Source: Tribonema minus
Lineage: Eukaryota > Sar > Xanthophyceae > Tribonematales > Tribonemataceae
Reading direction: 5' to 3'
Length of the DNA stretch: 64,000 nt
Assembly: GCA_017506865.1 (NCBI GenBank)
Contig: JAFCMP010000445.1
Coordinates: 868,001 to 932,000 of the forward strand
The position numbers were made by a program, and so were the translations under genes. The notes beneath the pieces were generated by a model, which worked only from the letters and a program-made list of their open reading frames with translations, had not been told where the DNA came from and did not search any database. This document shows, piece after piece, positions 31,701 to 42,800 of the stretch. The stretch's first letter is position 1; each line of letters begins with the position of its first letter.

Positions 31701-34700
31701 GCCTGCAGCTGCGCGCGTAACCGCCTGCGAGACGCACGTGCCACAGGTTATCAGTCGAAGCGTGAACGCCTCAATGGCATTGCGGTGACATGACCGCATC
31801 TCCGCTTTGCGCGGATTTGCCGCACACGCATGTGATATGTACAGTGCCCTGCACACCAATTACTAAACCGCACCAATTTGTACACCTCCAGCAAGGCCGC
31901 AAGCGTTCTTGTGCATGCGGGGCAGCACAGGACCGAACGCCTCGTATGCCGCCTGCCACTTCAAGGGATCTTCGGGAACTCATCAGCCGAAGTCGCGGCT
32001 TCCACAACTTCAACAAATTTCTTTAACTTCAACACTTGGAAGCACCTCAGCGGCTCCGGCGCCTCGCGCGCGGTGGCCTCTCGGACGTGCGCTCTCAGCG
32101 CCGGCGCGGCGGCGGTGAAGTGCGCCTGCAGCAGCGCTTGGATGCAGTGCTCAGCGTCCACTTGTCCACTTGCTGTCTGTGGCGCGCCAGGTAGCCCCGA
32201 AGCCTGCAGCAGCGGCAGGGGGTGGGGGGGGGGGGGGAGCGAGGACAGGAGAAGGTCATTGAAGCATTCGCTGCTGTGCGTCGCTTGCACGCGGCAGTGG
32301 AAAATGTTTGCGTGAGCGCAGTGCGCTGCGGAGGTTCTTGAGTTTCGTAAAGCTATATCAGTCATTAGCCTGCACGGTCTGCGGCGCGGCAGGTAGACCC
32401 GCAGCCTGCAGCAGCATAAAGTGGGGAGGCCGGGTCAGGGGAAGTGAGGTTCAGAAAGCGGAACATGCATTGGAGCTGTACTTTCATGTTTGTCAGCTCC
32501 TGAGGGTCTGCCAACATGCACAGCACATAGTATGCAGCTGCTGTTGTCAGACTCGTCACTGCGCTGCGGCACTGTAGGCTGCCCTGAAGCCTTCAGCAGC
32601 ATCCATCTGGTAAGAGGGCAGTAACTGCAGGGGTGTGCTCGTCTTCCTCCCCCAGGTTGTGTTGTTGTGCGGGGTGTGGTGACTACCGCCGCTGGCGACG
32701 AGGTGCCGCAACAATCGCAGCTTCAATCACGGTAGCATCACGCTCACCTCGTGCAACGCGCGCGCGCGGCCGCCGCGGCCGCCTCCCGGACCGCCGGCGC
32801 CTGCGCCCGCGCCGCGCCGCACGCGTCGTATGCAACTTCACAAAACCTTCTAAACTTCAACTTCAACCATAATTATGGTATCAGCGCGCTCACCTCGTGC
32901 AGCGCGCGCGCGACCGCCGCGGCCGCCTCCCGCACCGCCGGCGCCTGCGCCCACGCCGCTCGCACCGCGTGCACTGCCGCCGCCGCCGCCGCCGCCACCT
33001 GAACGCCCTCGTCATCGGAACGACGCTGCGGCAGCGCTCCGGCAGTTCCTCCGTCGCGTTGTGGTGGCGGCGACGCTCCAACTTCCGCGTCGAGGCGCGC
33101 AAAGCTCGCCGCCCAGGGGACGGGCGCCAGCAGCGCGGGGGGTTGTTGTTCGGGGCGCGCGTTCGCAGCGGCGGCGGCGGCGGCGAGGGCCTGCAGGAGG
33201 CGCAAGCGAGCGCGACGCAGCAGCGGCGGCGGTTACGGCGGTCTCGCGGCCGTGCAGAGGGGGGCGCACGGGGGGCGCGTGTGCGGCCGAGCGGCACCAT
33301 AGTTATTGGAGACAAGGGGGGTCTCTCCCCTTGTCGCTGAGCGCTGGTTGTAGAGCGCAGTGAAGCCGGCCAGCACACCCGGAAGCGCCGCCGCATACGA
33401 CACAAGGTGCTGCATCATGTCTGCGTTGCGCTGTCGCAGGGCCCATGGCCACACTGGCGCACCGTTACCGAGTGCGCACATCTTCCGAGGCGCGCGGTTG
33501 TGGTAGGCGACGCTGGCAGAGCTCGACTTTGCGCTGTGCTGTACCAGATGGATGCGCAGCTTCCAAGGCGCGCCGCAACAATGTCATGCTAAAAGAAAAA
33601 ATATGCATGACCGCGCGCGGGCTGCAAATTGACTACATCTTCACTGCGCGCAACACATATCGACCACATGCTTAGCTGGTTGTATTGTTTGTGGTATCGG
33701 TTTGTTGTAAAGGACTGCGCGCAATGCATACCGACCACAAGCTTAACTTGTCATCTTTTGTTTGTTGCAACTGTACTTGCACTTCTCGAATGAGTTGGTG
33801 CAACCCTCGGCGCTCAGCAGCACGTGCGGTGGCGAGCGCAGTATGTACTTCTATACATGTAGATGAATTCTGCCATTAAGTATATAAGTTCTACATACGG
33901 AGAACATCGTTTGCGTTCAGTACTCACCAGAGCGTCAGCAAGCGCTGCGGACGGCGCACGCGCCGCCGCCGCAGCCTCCACGTACGGCAGAACGGCCAAG
34001 AGCACTGCCAATTGGGAGCGGCGCCCCAGCCGCGGCGCGCCCTGGCACAAGCAGCGGAGAGGGGTATGATGGTATGTTGAGCATGACAGGGATATGATGG
34101 ATTTGATAGGTATGGCCAGGGGTAGGGTGGATGGTAGGTATGACAGGGAAACAATGGGTATGTTTAGTACGACAGGGGTATGATGGTACGGGTAGGGTTT
34201 ACAAGAGGTATGACATAGGAAAGATATGCAGGGGGTATGACGGACGCAGGCCTGTAGACGTATATATGTGCGTGCACGAAAGCCTTCAGGACGCGTGCGC
34301 GCCGGCCTCCGGCGCCGGGCGCACACTGCAACGGGCGGCTGAACAGTAGGTAAATGGGTGCAAGCAAGAAGATGGCGTCACCCAACCTGGGCTGCCACCA
34401 CATCACCGGCAGGCATAAACGAAAACATAAACTTGCTGTACCGCGTGCACAGCGCTCAGGACTCGGCGGTGCCGGCGCGTCGCAAGCGCAACATCGTCGA
34501 CGCTCATCATCAGAGCTTCAGCTTGATCTCAGCCGATCCCTACTCCCGTCGCAGCAGCAATCAGATGCGTACTGCCGTCACCTTGCTGCCAAGCGTCGGC
34601 GCACGTGCAGCTGCCGCCGTAGCTGCCAGCAGCAGCACGGAGGTCTGCGCCATGGCGGCGGCGGCGCGCTGCGCTTCCGCTGCCGCCGCCGCCGCCGCTG

Positions 34701-34743
34701 CCGCTGCCTCCGCGTCCCCTGTCGCCGCTTGCTCGTCCGCCAC
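25786..34743 (-). CDS. TTI2: TTI2-like HEAT-repeat protein (TELO2-TTI1-TTI2 co-chaperone family)
   Basis: Complete. Ten minus exons: 34743-34582, 34041-33928, 33190-32894, 32203-32046, 31724-31544, 30869-30748, 29597-29542, 29074-28944, 27357-27255, 26264-25786. All are GT-AG and phase-consistent, giving 600 aa with TAG at the end. The N-terminus is Ala-rich. Helical repeats follow: RSQLAVLLAVLPYVEAAAAA, HCIQALLQAHF, VLLLIAAVVRRAP, then ARHWKVERRALGLDLLLLLA with VNWHRALINEAALEAVKTAD. The C-terminal helix pair QLAALSTLQRLLIHCWPRVR is typical of TTI2 (a 'LQ......WPR' signature). Family members help HSP90 mature PIK-related kinases such as TOR and ATM. The assignment rests on C-terminal motifs and the helical layout, so a different HEAT protein is possible. 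A hydrophobic open segment at about 33439-33333 is left out because it has no donor. Confidence 0.75.
27051..27080 (+). repeat. Interstitial telomere-like array, five TTAGGG units
   Basis: GGGTTA repeated five times on the plus strand, within intron 9 of the TTI2-like gene (so antisense to it). It is an exact array, unlike the decayed ones elsewhere. Confidence 0.95.
27420..27475 (-). repeat. Shadow remnant of the TTI2 exon-9 start
   Basis: GACGCTCCGCACATCGACAG and ATCAGCAAATGATCGGTTCA-like text around 27377-27500 repeat the exon-9 entry (GCGCCGCTCCGCGCATCGAC and ATCGATCAGCAAATGATCG). Short, decayed and without a usable acceptor. Confidence 0.6.
28575..28820 (-). repeat. Two shadow copies of the TTI2 exon-8 end
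   Basis: The minus frame encodes DAAAVISAALVLGARLVQ at about 28650-28585 and LGARLVQCATATE at about 28815-28770, repeating the exon-8 end (DDAAVISLALVLGARLVQCA, 28944). The order real, copy, copy downstream matches the pattern in CDC50. The first copy keeps the donor-like AGGTACTCG. Confidence 0.88.
30320..30690 (-). repeat. Shadow copies of the TTI2 exon-6 end
   Basis: CCACCTTCCAGTGGCGCGCC (minus: the codons for ARHWKVE), with the flanking GAGCAGACAAGCCGCACCTC donor text, recurs at about 30320-30385, 30436-30478, 30535-30600 and 30648-30685. The real boundary is at 30748. The variants show mismatches and small gaps. Confidence 0.85.
30925..31352 (-). repeat. Four tandem shadow copies of the TTI2 exon-6 acceptor and start
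   Basis: The phrase for VLLLVAAVVRRAP preceded by GCGCAG recurs at about 30995-30945, 31111-31060, 31235-31185 and 31350-31300, upstream of the real exon-6 start (30869). Units are about 115-125 bp and also repeat ATGAATGA/TGCATGAATG text. The copies end after the RRAP codons. They stay open in frame, so on the minus strand they would read as repeated short exons with an acceptor but no donor. Confidence 0.92.
32380..32605 (-). repeat. Shadow copies of the TTI2 exon-4 acceptor and start
   Basis: GCTGCTGCAG|GCTGCGGGTCTACCTG (about 32416-32395) and GCTGCTGAAG|GCTTCAGGGCAGCC (about 32605-32580) resemble the true GCTGCTGCAG|GCTTCGGGGCTACCTG at 32203. Homology ends within about 35 bases. Confidence 0.8.
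32740..32835 (-). repeat. Shadow copy of the TTI2 exon-3 end with donor
   Basis: On the minus strand, the codons for AQAPAVREAAAA followed by TTGCACGAG|GTGAGCGTG repeat the real exon-3 end (32894, CTGCACGAG|GTGAGCGCG). The copy carries small indels that shift the frame near its end. Confidence 0.88.
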
Positions 34744-35208
34744 CGCTGCTGCCGCCGCTGTGATGCAGTCGCCGCATCATGGCGGGTCAGAGCAACCCAA
34801 TACAAGCGAAAATTTGGCATGAAAGCGGTGGGGCGATGCGATATGGGACGTCTTGATATTCCACGGGCTTCAGAGAGCTTCGGAGGCTTCAAAAAGCATC
34901 GAGAGCTGTGATGAACTCAGCCTGTTCTGTGCCTCATGCAACAAGCAGACCTGCCTCGGGGGCAAGCCCCTTAGGGTTAGGGTTAGGGTTAGCCCTTTAA
35001 GGTCGTCCAGCGCACGCGCTTTGCTGCCTCCGCGCTTCAAGTGTGCCATGTGCTGCTGCGCTTGCGACACTGCAAGGTCAGGGTTAGGGTTTGGGTTAAC
35101 CCTAACCCTGATGTCCTGCGTGCAAGTGGCCATCTACTGAAAGACCATCTGTCACAAGTAGCTGCTAACGCGTTACGCCAGCATGCGTCGGCATATCATC
35201 ACTTCCTG
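34744..35208. other. Spacer between the HEAT-like gene and the TTI2-like gene
   Basis: It should hold the TTI2-like promoter (minus start at 34743) and the 3' end of the upstream HEAT-like gene. It contains TTAGGG units at about 34972-34992 and a telomere-like inverted repeat at 35079-35110. Confidence 0.5.
35079..35110. repeat. Head-to-head telomere-like inverted repeat
   Basis: CAGGGTTAGGGTT, spacer TGGGTT, then AACCCTAACCCTG, a perfect 13-bp-arm palindrome made of TTAGGG and CCCTAA units. The arrangement is that of a telomere fusion point in miniature. Confidence 0.9.
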
Positions 35209-37792
35209 TCATGTGCCGCCCTCGCAGCTGGCGTAGTGCTGCTGCCCGCTGCCACTGTCTTGTTTATTAGTTGAAAGCCTTCGAAGCCTGATCGACACAG
35301 AGCTTCCGAACGTCAGCCCAGGTCTGGCGTTTGCACTCTTCGCAGAGCAGCAGTCCGCTGCAAGAGAGCGTGTCGTCATTGCGGCGCACTGCTCCACACT
35401 GAGCGCTGCCACTGCCCCCTCAATAGCGCCTAGTGGCTCACGCGCTGCGCCCGAAGGAAGGCCGCCTGCGAAGCAGTCCGCGCTCTCAGCAAGCGCGTCT
35501 TCTGGCGTACAAACAGATAAAGTTGCCGTGACAACTACAATCCAGGTCTGGCCTTTGCGATGACCCTTGCAGAGCGACACGCTGCTGCGATGGAGAGTGT
35601 GCGCTGTCGTCACGGCGCAGTCATCAGTGCTGAGCGCTGCTGCCCTTGGACGACAGAGCAGAACCAACACGCACCTTGTTCGGCGTGCTGCGCCGCGCCG
35701 GGAACGACAGCGAGACAGAAGCACAGCGAGTCCAGAATAGCGGTGTGAACGTCTGGGGGGCACGCGCCTTCTTTGAGCGCTGCTTCCAGGAGCTCCTGCG
35801 CAGGCGTACATGTGTGTGAAGCATGAGACAGCGGGAAATGAGCTCGGGGTTCAGTGGGACTTCCGTGCATGAATGTGTGGAGCATGAGACAGCGGAAAAT
35901 CAGCTCGGGGCTGCATGGACTTTTTCAGTGCTGACCGTCAGCGCCTGAATCGGCGTCGTGACCCTCGCACAACTGGGCGGCAGTTGCTGGGGTAGGTACC
36001 ACATATACACACGCCTGATGCAGATTTGCACGAAAGTATGGGAATCCAGTATGCTTTGTGTACTTCTCTGTTTGCATGGGCTCTGTAGTCAGAAAGCAGC
36101 ATGTAAGCGTGATGAAACTTCAGTGTGCAGTGCTGGGCGTCATTTATTTCTCTAGCAAGAAGACGAGGGTGAGATGCATTACGCATGAACACGCCAACTT
36201 GTCGAAAAGCGCGTGCGCACCCACTCAAATGCATCACCACTGTTGCCCTCTAAGCCCGCGTCCGCTCTTCGCTGCGCTTCGCCGCCCCAAAGAGCACCAG
36301 CACGCATTTTCACAGGCATGCGCGGCACGCGGGCCCCCCTTGAGAGTTCAGCACGCGCACCCACGTCCACTTCAACTTCAACAGTCATACCACCGCGCGG
36401 TTTCACCTTGAGGAACTGCAGATCTGCAACCGCCAGCGCCCAGTCGCGCGCGTACCCGTCCCTGCACGCGTACCGCCCCTCGCGCCCCCGCCTCGCGCCC
36501 TCCTCGCACAGCGCCACCACGCTCAGCAGCGACGACACCACATGCCGCTCACGACGCGATAGCGCATCAGCTTCGCCGCCGCCGCTGCTGCCGCCGCCGC
36601 CGCCGTCGTGCCGCTCACGACTAGATAACGCATCAGCATCGCCGCCGCCGCTGCTGCTGCCGCTGCCGCCGCCGCCGCCATGCTGTTGCAAGGGGTCCAA
36701 TGGCTCTGCGTTGGCACTGCCTGATGCGTGACGGACGCCGTTCCTCAACGGCGTAGTCGCGAAGAGGTTTGCCCACAGGTCTGATCGCTGCTGAACGGAA
36801 CTGACAAGAGAGCTCAGCGCATGTTCCGCCGCATCAGTGCTGTTGTCGCACGCAGCACCGCTGTCGTCGGCCGCAGTGGCGGCGGCGGCGGCGGCGCGCC
36901 GAGATTGCAGTGCCGCAGACGCCGCACGCGCTGCGGAGTGCGCGAGGGGGAATGGCACAGCAGCGCTCCGCGCCATCGCTGCCGCCGCAGCGATGCTCAG
37001 AGCAAGCGGCACCTTCGCGTGTGCATCGTCAAAAGCACTTGAGTTGCCACCATGCGTGCCGTCTGATGCCGCTGGGAAGTCGCCGGCGGACCATGCCCGC
37101 ACGTTCGAAAGAGCGCAGTCGAGCGCGGCGATGACATGCGGCTCGGTGCTGTCGGGGGCGGCGCTCGTAGGCGGCTGCGGCAGGCCGATGAAGGCGCAAG
37201 CCAGTTGGCGAACGTCTGCGCTGTCGTCCAGAGTTAGCGCGGGCAGCCAGTGTCCGCTGGGACGCCCCGCCATTGCTGCCAGTTGGGCAGGGGACCTGAT
37301 GAGCGAGGAGCAGGCCCTCGCGGTCGAGAGCCGGATGTCAGCATCTGGGTGCTGTGCGAACTGTGAGAGTGCCAGTAACGTCCTGTCCAGTTGCTGCTGC
37401 TGTTGCTGCTGCTTTGAACCTACTGCGCTGCTGAAAGCTGCTGCTTGCGGTACCAGCACCAGCACCGCCGAGAGCGCCTGGAGAGCGGAAGAGGCGATCT
37501 GCAATTCCTCTTGCTGGTTCTGCTGCTCCAGCTTCTCTGAATGGTCCCGCTGCTGTTGAGGCAGCAGCTGCCATCCAATTTCAATGCATTCCGACACAAA
37601 GTTCAGAGTTGCGTCAACAAGCTCGAGCTCGGCAATATGGCCGCCGCAGTATGCATCAGCAGATATCCTGGCATGTTGTGCAGCCTGCGGCAATCGACCC
37701 TGGCACCTGACAGGAACTGCCTCAATACCTGCAACGGCAACAGCCACGGCTGCTGCGATCGCAGAGCGGTCGCGATCCGCCGCCGGCGTCAT
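35209..37792 (-). CDS. HEAT/ARM-like alpha-solenoid protein, family not identified
   Basis: Minus exons 37792-36407 (462 codons), 35795-35675 and 35501 onward, phase-consistent at both junctions. The ATG at 37792 is the first in a plausible context, though an acceptor-like TGTAG just before it leaves room for an upstream exon. Helical repeats are visible: IAELELVDATLNFVSECIEI, LQIASSALQALSAVLVLVPQ, LDRTLLALSQFAQHPDADIR and a following WLPALTLDDSADVRQLACAF. Between them are a Gln7 run, poly-Ala, and Gly/Ser/His-rich low-complexity stretches. Exon 2 gives ELLEAALKEGACPPDVHTAI. The end is ambiguous. The frame reads on to a stop at 35209. Alternatively, splicing at CTTGCAG (about 35361) would give CEECKRQTWADVRKLC and a stop near 35270. 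I do not recognise the family; transport-receptor or scaffold roles are only guesses from the fold. Confidence 0.55.
35535..35645 (-). repeat. Shadow copy of the HEAT-like gene's last boundary
   Basis: About 105 bp (minus: GCGCTCAG...GACTGCGCCG..ACGAC...CGCAGC...AAAGGCCAGACCTGG) repeats 35420-35310. It includes a GCAG acceptor at the same relative place as the CTTGCAG proposed for the alternative last exon, which mildly favours that splice. Confidence 0.7.
35810..35925. repeat. 58-60 bp imperfect tandem duplication
   Basis: GTGTGAAGCATGAGACAGCG...GAGCTCGGGG...TGGACTT occurs twice in a row, with substitutions, just upstream of exon 2 of the HEAT-like gene. It lacks exon sequence. Confidence 0.85.
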
Positions 37793-38745
37793 GTTTTTTC
37801 TACACAACTCAACTTCAAACATCACCTTCAAGACCCGTCTGGCTGGGGTCCTCAGAGCCAAGTTTTAAGGCTGAAGGGCTGCAAGAGCTTTGCTGGAGAT
37901 TGCTGCTGGAAACCGGATTGTTGACAAGCCTTATTACCCAAGCCTTAGTACCTGCATGGTGTTCTGGCGAGGCAACAGATAAGGCCAGCAGGCAGCGCTG
38001 CCTCTGCGGTTGCATCAACTGTTCAGGAGGCAGCTCCGGCGGCGCTATGATACGGTGAGGCCAAACGTACTTACAGATGTATCAAATACAGTAAAGATAA
38101 TGTCGCTTGCAGTTGAGGCACCGCCTGCTGTTGAGGCAGGTTTTCGCGCACCTGCAATCTGACAGAAGCTCTCCAGATGGATGCGCCCAGCCTGAAGGCT
38201 TGGCGGACTGCTCGCGTAGGCCGGCCGTTGTATGCCAAGGCCTAGATACTTTAGGCTCCCTTCAGCCTTGCTATGCGCCTTACCAGCCAGCTCCAATGCC
38301 GTACACGGCCTGACACCGCGCTTTACCCTTCAGTTACAGAATGTCAGACTTGGTGGTACTTGCTTTTGGTACTCACTTCTGTGGCCACGGCGCATGCAAA
38401 CTGGTCTGGTGCATTCGCTGTGGCTGACGTGCTGTACCTGCAAGTGACGCTGGCGGGACATGCCTGTGCCAGCAGGACCTACTGCCAATGGTAATGCCAG
38501 TTATGAACTGGTGCTGTGACTGCTGAAACTCGCTGATAATCGCTTGAGGCCTCCAACTATCAGCGCAGGTGGACAGTGATATACATCAAGTATCATGTAT
38601 CAACGTAGCTGCAAACTCAATGACTGTGAACGGCACTGACCAAGCTTTGGCGCTTTGGTATTGGGCACGCACTGCGATGATGAGTGATAACAGCGGCAGC
38701 CGCCTACAGTTGAAGCCTCAGCTCTCAGGCAGCGTTGTCAGTATA

Positions 38746-38915
38746 CCGCGCAGCACATGCTCACAGACAGAAATTCATATATGTAGCAAGCCACACCAGC
38801 ACTGCCGCTGGCAGTTGCGACAAGTCACTGCCGCGCAGCACATGCTCACAGACAGAAGTTCATATATGTAGCAAGCCACACCAGCACTGCCGCTGGCAGT
38901 TGCGACAAGTCACTG
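38746..38915. repeat. 85-bp direct repeat, two near-identical copies
   Basis: CCGCGCAGCACATGCTCACA...GTTGCGACAAGTCACTG is present at 38746 and again at 38831, with about one difference (AAATTC versus AAGTTC). A recent tandem duplication. Confidence 0.95.
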
Positions 38916-39539
38916 CTGCTGTGGCTCTTGGGCACTGCTGTCGTGCCGCCACCGCCGCTGCTGCAGCTGCCACGTGACGCTGACCGTCATGGACATGATA
39001 TGCTGCCTTGCGGAATCGTTACAGTCACCACATAGCAATCATTGCACGGGGGCCATACTGCATGCTTACGACATGTGTGTGCGTGGGGTAATGCGCTGTC
39101 GAGGCACCAGCTCGTGACTCATACCTCAGTAGGCAGCGCCGATTTTGCGAGGCTGTGCAGAATCACCAGGTGTTGGTGTTGGTGGCGCTCCTCAGAAATT
39201 ATCCGCTGTCACACCACGCCATTTGCATTCAGCACTGGGGATGACGTCGGCTGCCGCGCGCGGTGCAGCTGCTCAGCAGCAGTGCTCCTGCAGCTATATG
39301 TGACTTCGGAGTATAGTCGAAGTATTTGTGAAGTTCCAGCCCGCTATCACAATCGGCGTGCCATACAGGCGTTTCGTTCCCGCTGACGATGCTGATCGCA
39401 CCTATTTGCACATTCAGCACCTGTCTTCGACAGCCGCCGTAATCCCAACCCTAACACTAATCCTGGCAGCAGACGACAGGGCTGTTTCTAATCCTAGCTA
39501 GTGTGGTAACCTGTAACTCACAGATCACGGCTATCGTGG

Positions 39540-39790
39540 TGTGCAGGTACTTGATCCCCAGCGACGGGGACAATGCCGACCACGCTGATTGCATGTTGGA
39601 CAATCGCGATTCAGAATCGCGAATATTACCTTAACGCTCATTCTAACCTTCCTGTTGTGATCACCCCTCACCAAACATTGCAATCATCGCAATGTGCAGG
39701 TGCTTCATTCTCAGCGACGGGGATAATGTCGACCGCCCCAACGTCTTCCAGCTGCCGAGCAGCGCGGTCTCGGGGCTACTATTCTAACCC
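39540..39790 (+). repeat. Two shadow copies of the DIX-exon acceptor and start
   Basis: GTGCAG|GTACTTGATCCCCAGCGACG at about 39547 and GTGCAG|GTGCTTCATTCTCAGCGACG at about 39699 precede the real exon at 39899. The second copy runs on through AACGTCTTCCAGCTGCCGAG to the GTCTCGGGG codons before homology stops. The intron phrase GATCACGGCTATCG/GATCACGACTGTCA is duplicated with them. Confidence 0.9.
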
Positions 39791-39898
39791 TAGTCTGTTT
39801 CCACCCCTAGCGATTATGATACCAGGATAACCTCCACCTCCGTCTCACGATGTTATGACAAAGATCAACTCAAAGATCACGACTGTCATGCTGTGCAG

Positions 39899-42800
39899 GT
39901 ACTTCATTCCCAGCGACGGCGACGATGCCGACCACCCTAACGTCTTTCAGCTGCCGAGCAGCGCAGTCTCGGGGGGCAACGGCACGCTCCGGCTGGGGGA
40001 CGTGATGAGGCACTTCCCCCTACCGGGGACGTACCACTTCAGGTTCAAGAAGAAGTTCAGGGATGGCTTCGTGTGGGTGAGTGTGCGCTGACACGTCATG
40101 CACTCACTGCAGTAAAATTCAACTTCGAAGGTGGCTGGCCGCAGTGAAGCACTTCCCCCTGCCGGGGCCGTACCACTGCAGGTTCAAGAAGAAGTTCAGG
40201 AACGGCTTCGTGTGGGTGAGTGCGCTGATGTGGCGCGCACTCACTGCAGTAAACTTCAACTTTGAAGTTCAGCTTCATGCAATGAAATTCAGGCTTGGAG
40301 CTTGATTTGCCGCAGGGGATCTATTTAGGTGGAACTAGTTCGTGTACAGAGCACCCTGTTCGCTAACCCTAACTCTAACCCTAACCCTGCTGCGCTGCTG
40401 TGTCACACCCGATCGTGAAGGACTTGCATGCGCTTAAATAGTATTACTGCCATTGACTGATTCGGGGCACGTTCTACTAGTCGCACGGCGCCGCCATCAA
40501 CCTGTGTCCTCGAGGTTCTGCGCCACGCTCACTTCAACTACGCCAGCTACGCACTGGTGGTGCTCAGTGGCATCATTCTACGATGGCATGGCTCAGCTGC
40601 AATGCGCTGCATCATTCATGACACTTCGCAGTAGAAACGTGACGCGCTCGCCTCGCGTGCGTCTCAGGCGGGCGTCTCCGGGCCCACGCCCTCGGTGCGT
40701 AGCCATGACGTGCCAGTGCCCATCGCAAACACCCTCACTTCTAAAAGAACACTGTCATTCAGGACATTCCGCTCATACACGTGCGACGTGCTCGCTTCGC
40801 TCGCGTCTCGCGGCGCGCGCGCACAGGTGGACATCTCGGGCCCCTCGTCCTCTGTGCCCAGCCACGACATGCCAATTCTCATCGCAGACATCCTCGAAAA
40901 CTTTGTCGTTGACTGATGTAAGCACGGCGTGCTCGCTTCGCCTGCAAACGTCGTCGCGCGCGGCGTCCTCACTTTTTCAGGAACATTGTCATTGAGAACA
41001 TCTCACCTGATATCAGTACGATGCGCCCGCTTCGCGTCCTCCATCATAACGCGCGTACGTGCAGGTTGACGTCTCGGGCCCCGAGTCCTCGGTGCCCAGC
41101 CATGACGGCGTGTACACGGCCAAGGTCTCGCGCATCAGCGCTCCGGGCCTGGCGCTCGGCGGCACGCCTGGGGTGGCTGCAGGTACGCATTCATGTGATT
41201 GTCATTCATGAATGCGTTCACTTTATTGTGAACGAGGCGGATCAGCACTTTGTGGCCAAACGCAACAGTGCACCGCCTTGCGTAGGGCCTGCCCTCTCCG
41301 AGCCTTCCACACGCCCGCGCGCACACGCGGCTGGCTTCCTCCAAGTGCATCACCCGCGCGCTAAGCAAGAATGAACGAGAAGAAAGGACATTCCATAGCC
41401 GTGCCGCGCGCAGCGCCGGCCCCATGTGGACAGTGATCAACGCCTGCCTTCAACGTCGCTGTCTATGAGCGCTGCCGCCATCGCTGGCGCGCGCTGCGAC
41501 CGCTTCTCGACGCCGTCGAGCGCCGCTGCTGCTGCTGCTGCCGCCGCCGCTGCTGCTGCGCACGGCAGCAGCCGCTCCGGCGATGTAACCTGTCTACGCA
41601 AGCAATTTTTCGGAGCTCAGCTTGTTACTCTCTGCTGTACTGTATCTGCATTCCTCCCTCGTCACCAACGCACGCTGCCGCCGCTGCCGCCGCCTCCCCT
41701 CACCCGCAGCAACGGCGGCAGCGGTGGCGCCGCCGACAGCCATGCCAGCAGTAGCGCCGCCGCCACTAGGCGGCGACCTGCTAGGCATGTCCAGCATGCC
41801 GGCGGCGGATAGCGGCGCCGGCGCAGCGGCGGCGGCAGCGGCAGTTTCGTCGAGCGGCACGACCGCAGATCTGCTGAGCATGTTTGCGGGTTCGGACGGG
41901 GGGGCAGGGCTGCCGGTGGCGGCTGCAGCGGCAGCGGCGACGCCCAAGTGAGCGCGCATTTAATGCTGGTTGGAAGGAAGTGCAGGTGTAGGGTGGCTAG
42001 TACGTAGTGCAGGTAAGTGGCTGCGGCAGTTGCGGTGGCGGCGGCGGCGGCGTTGATGCGGTGGCGGCGGCGCTGCCCAAGCAAGTACGCACCGTAGATC
42101 GGGTAATCGAGCGTGCATTATAGGGGTCAGCAGGCAGTGCAGGCGCAGGGAGTTGTGGGTTCTGCTGGTTAGTGGCTGTGGAGGGGGCTGCCGCCGAGGT
42201 TAGTGCGCACTGCAGGGTAATCTGAACAACACCGCAGGCGTAGGGGTGCTCATGGGTAGTGCAGGGAAGCAACTGTGGCGACGCCCAAAGTGAGCGCACA
42301 CTTTCGTGTAGGGGTGGTTGGTGGGCGCTGCTACGGGGACCAAGCCGTGGCAGCGCTCAGCATGGCGCAAATGCGGGGGTATGTAGGTAGGGGGCTCATG
42401 TGCGGCAATGGACACAATCTTGAGGAAGTGGTACTGTTCGCGAGTTGAACTGCTGTGGCCCGTGGTGCTTACGCACTGACCCCCCCTTTCTCCGCCTGCA
42501 CACACATACGCCCCCCCCCCCCCCCCGCCCCCCCCTGCGTGTAGCCTCTCCGGCGCCCTGATTTCCTGCCACAATTTCGCTCTTGTGTGAGACAACGACA
42601 AAGCAGTACGACATTGCATTGCTGACGCTCGGTGTGCTAACGCGCTGATGCCCCCCCCCCCCTCTCACCCCCCCCTCTCTCCCCCCCCCCCCCCACCTCG
42701 CCCCTCCTCTCGCAGCCTCTCGGGGGCCCTGAGCCCCCCGCAACCACACCGCTCCCAGTCATCGGGGGCCAAGTCGCCGATTATGCCGGTGAGTGCCCCC

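Larger units (their letters stand above)
37793..39898. other. Divergent region between the HEAT-like gene and the DIX gene
   Basis: About 2.1 kb. It should hold both promoters and the unrecognised first exon of the DIX gene, which must end in phase 2. Candidate short starts exist (for example ATG at about 38340) but none could be supported. It contains an 85-bp direct repeat and shadow copies of the DIX exon. Confidence 0.45.

Noticed and set aside
33333-33439. Hydrophobic open segment (minus) with MMQHLVSYAAALPG, possible TTI2 exon
   Set aside because: It has an acceptor-like GACAG but no donor before the frame decays, and exons 2 and 3 join in phase without it. It could be a remnant.
41426-41812. 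128-codon plus frame overlapping the third recognised DIX-gene exon
   Set aside because: Wrong frame for the spliced reading. The phase-consistent frame gives poly-Ala with ADLLSMFAG and proper splice sites.
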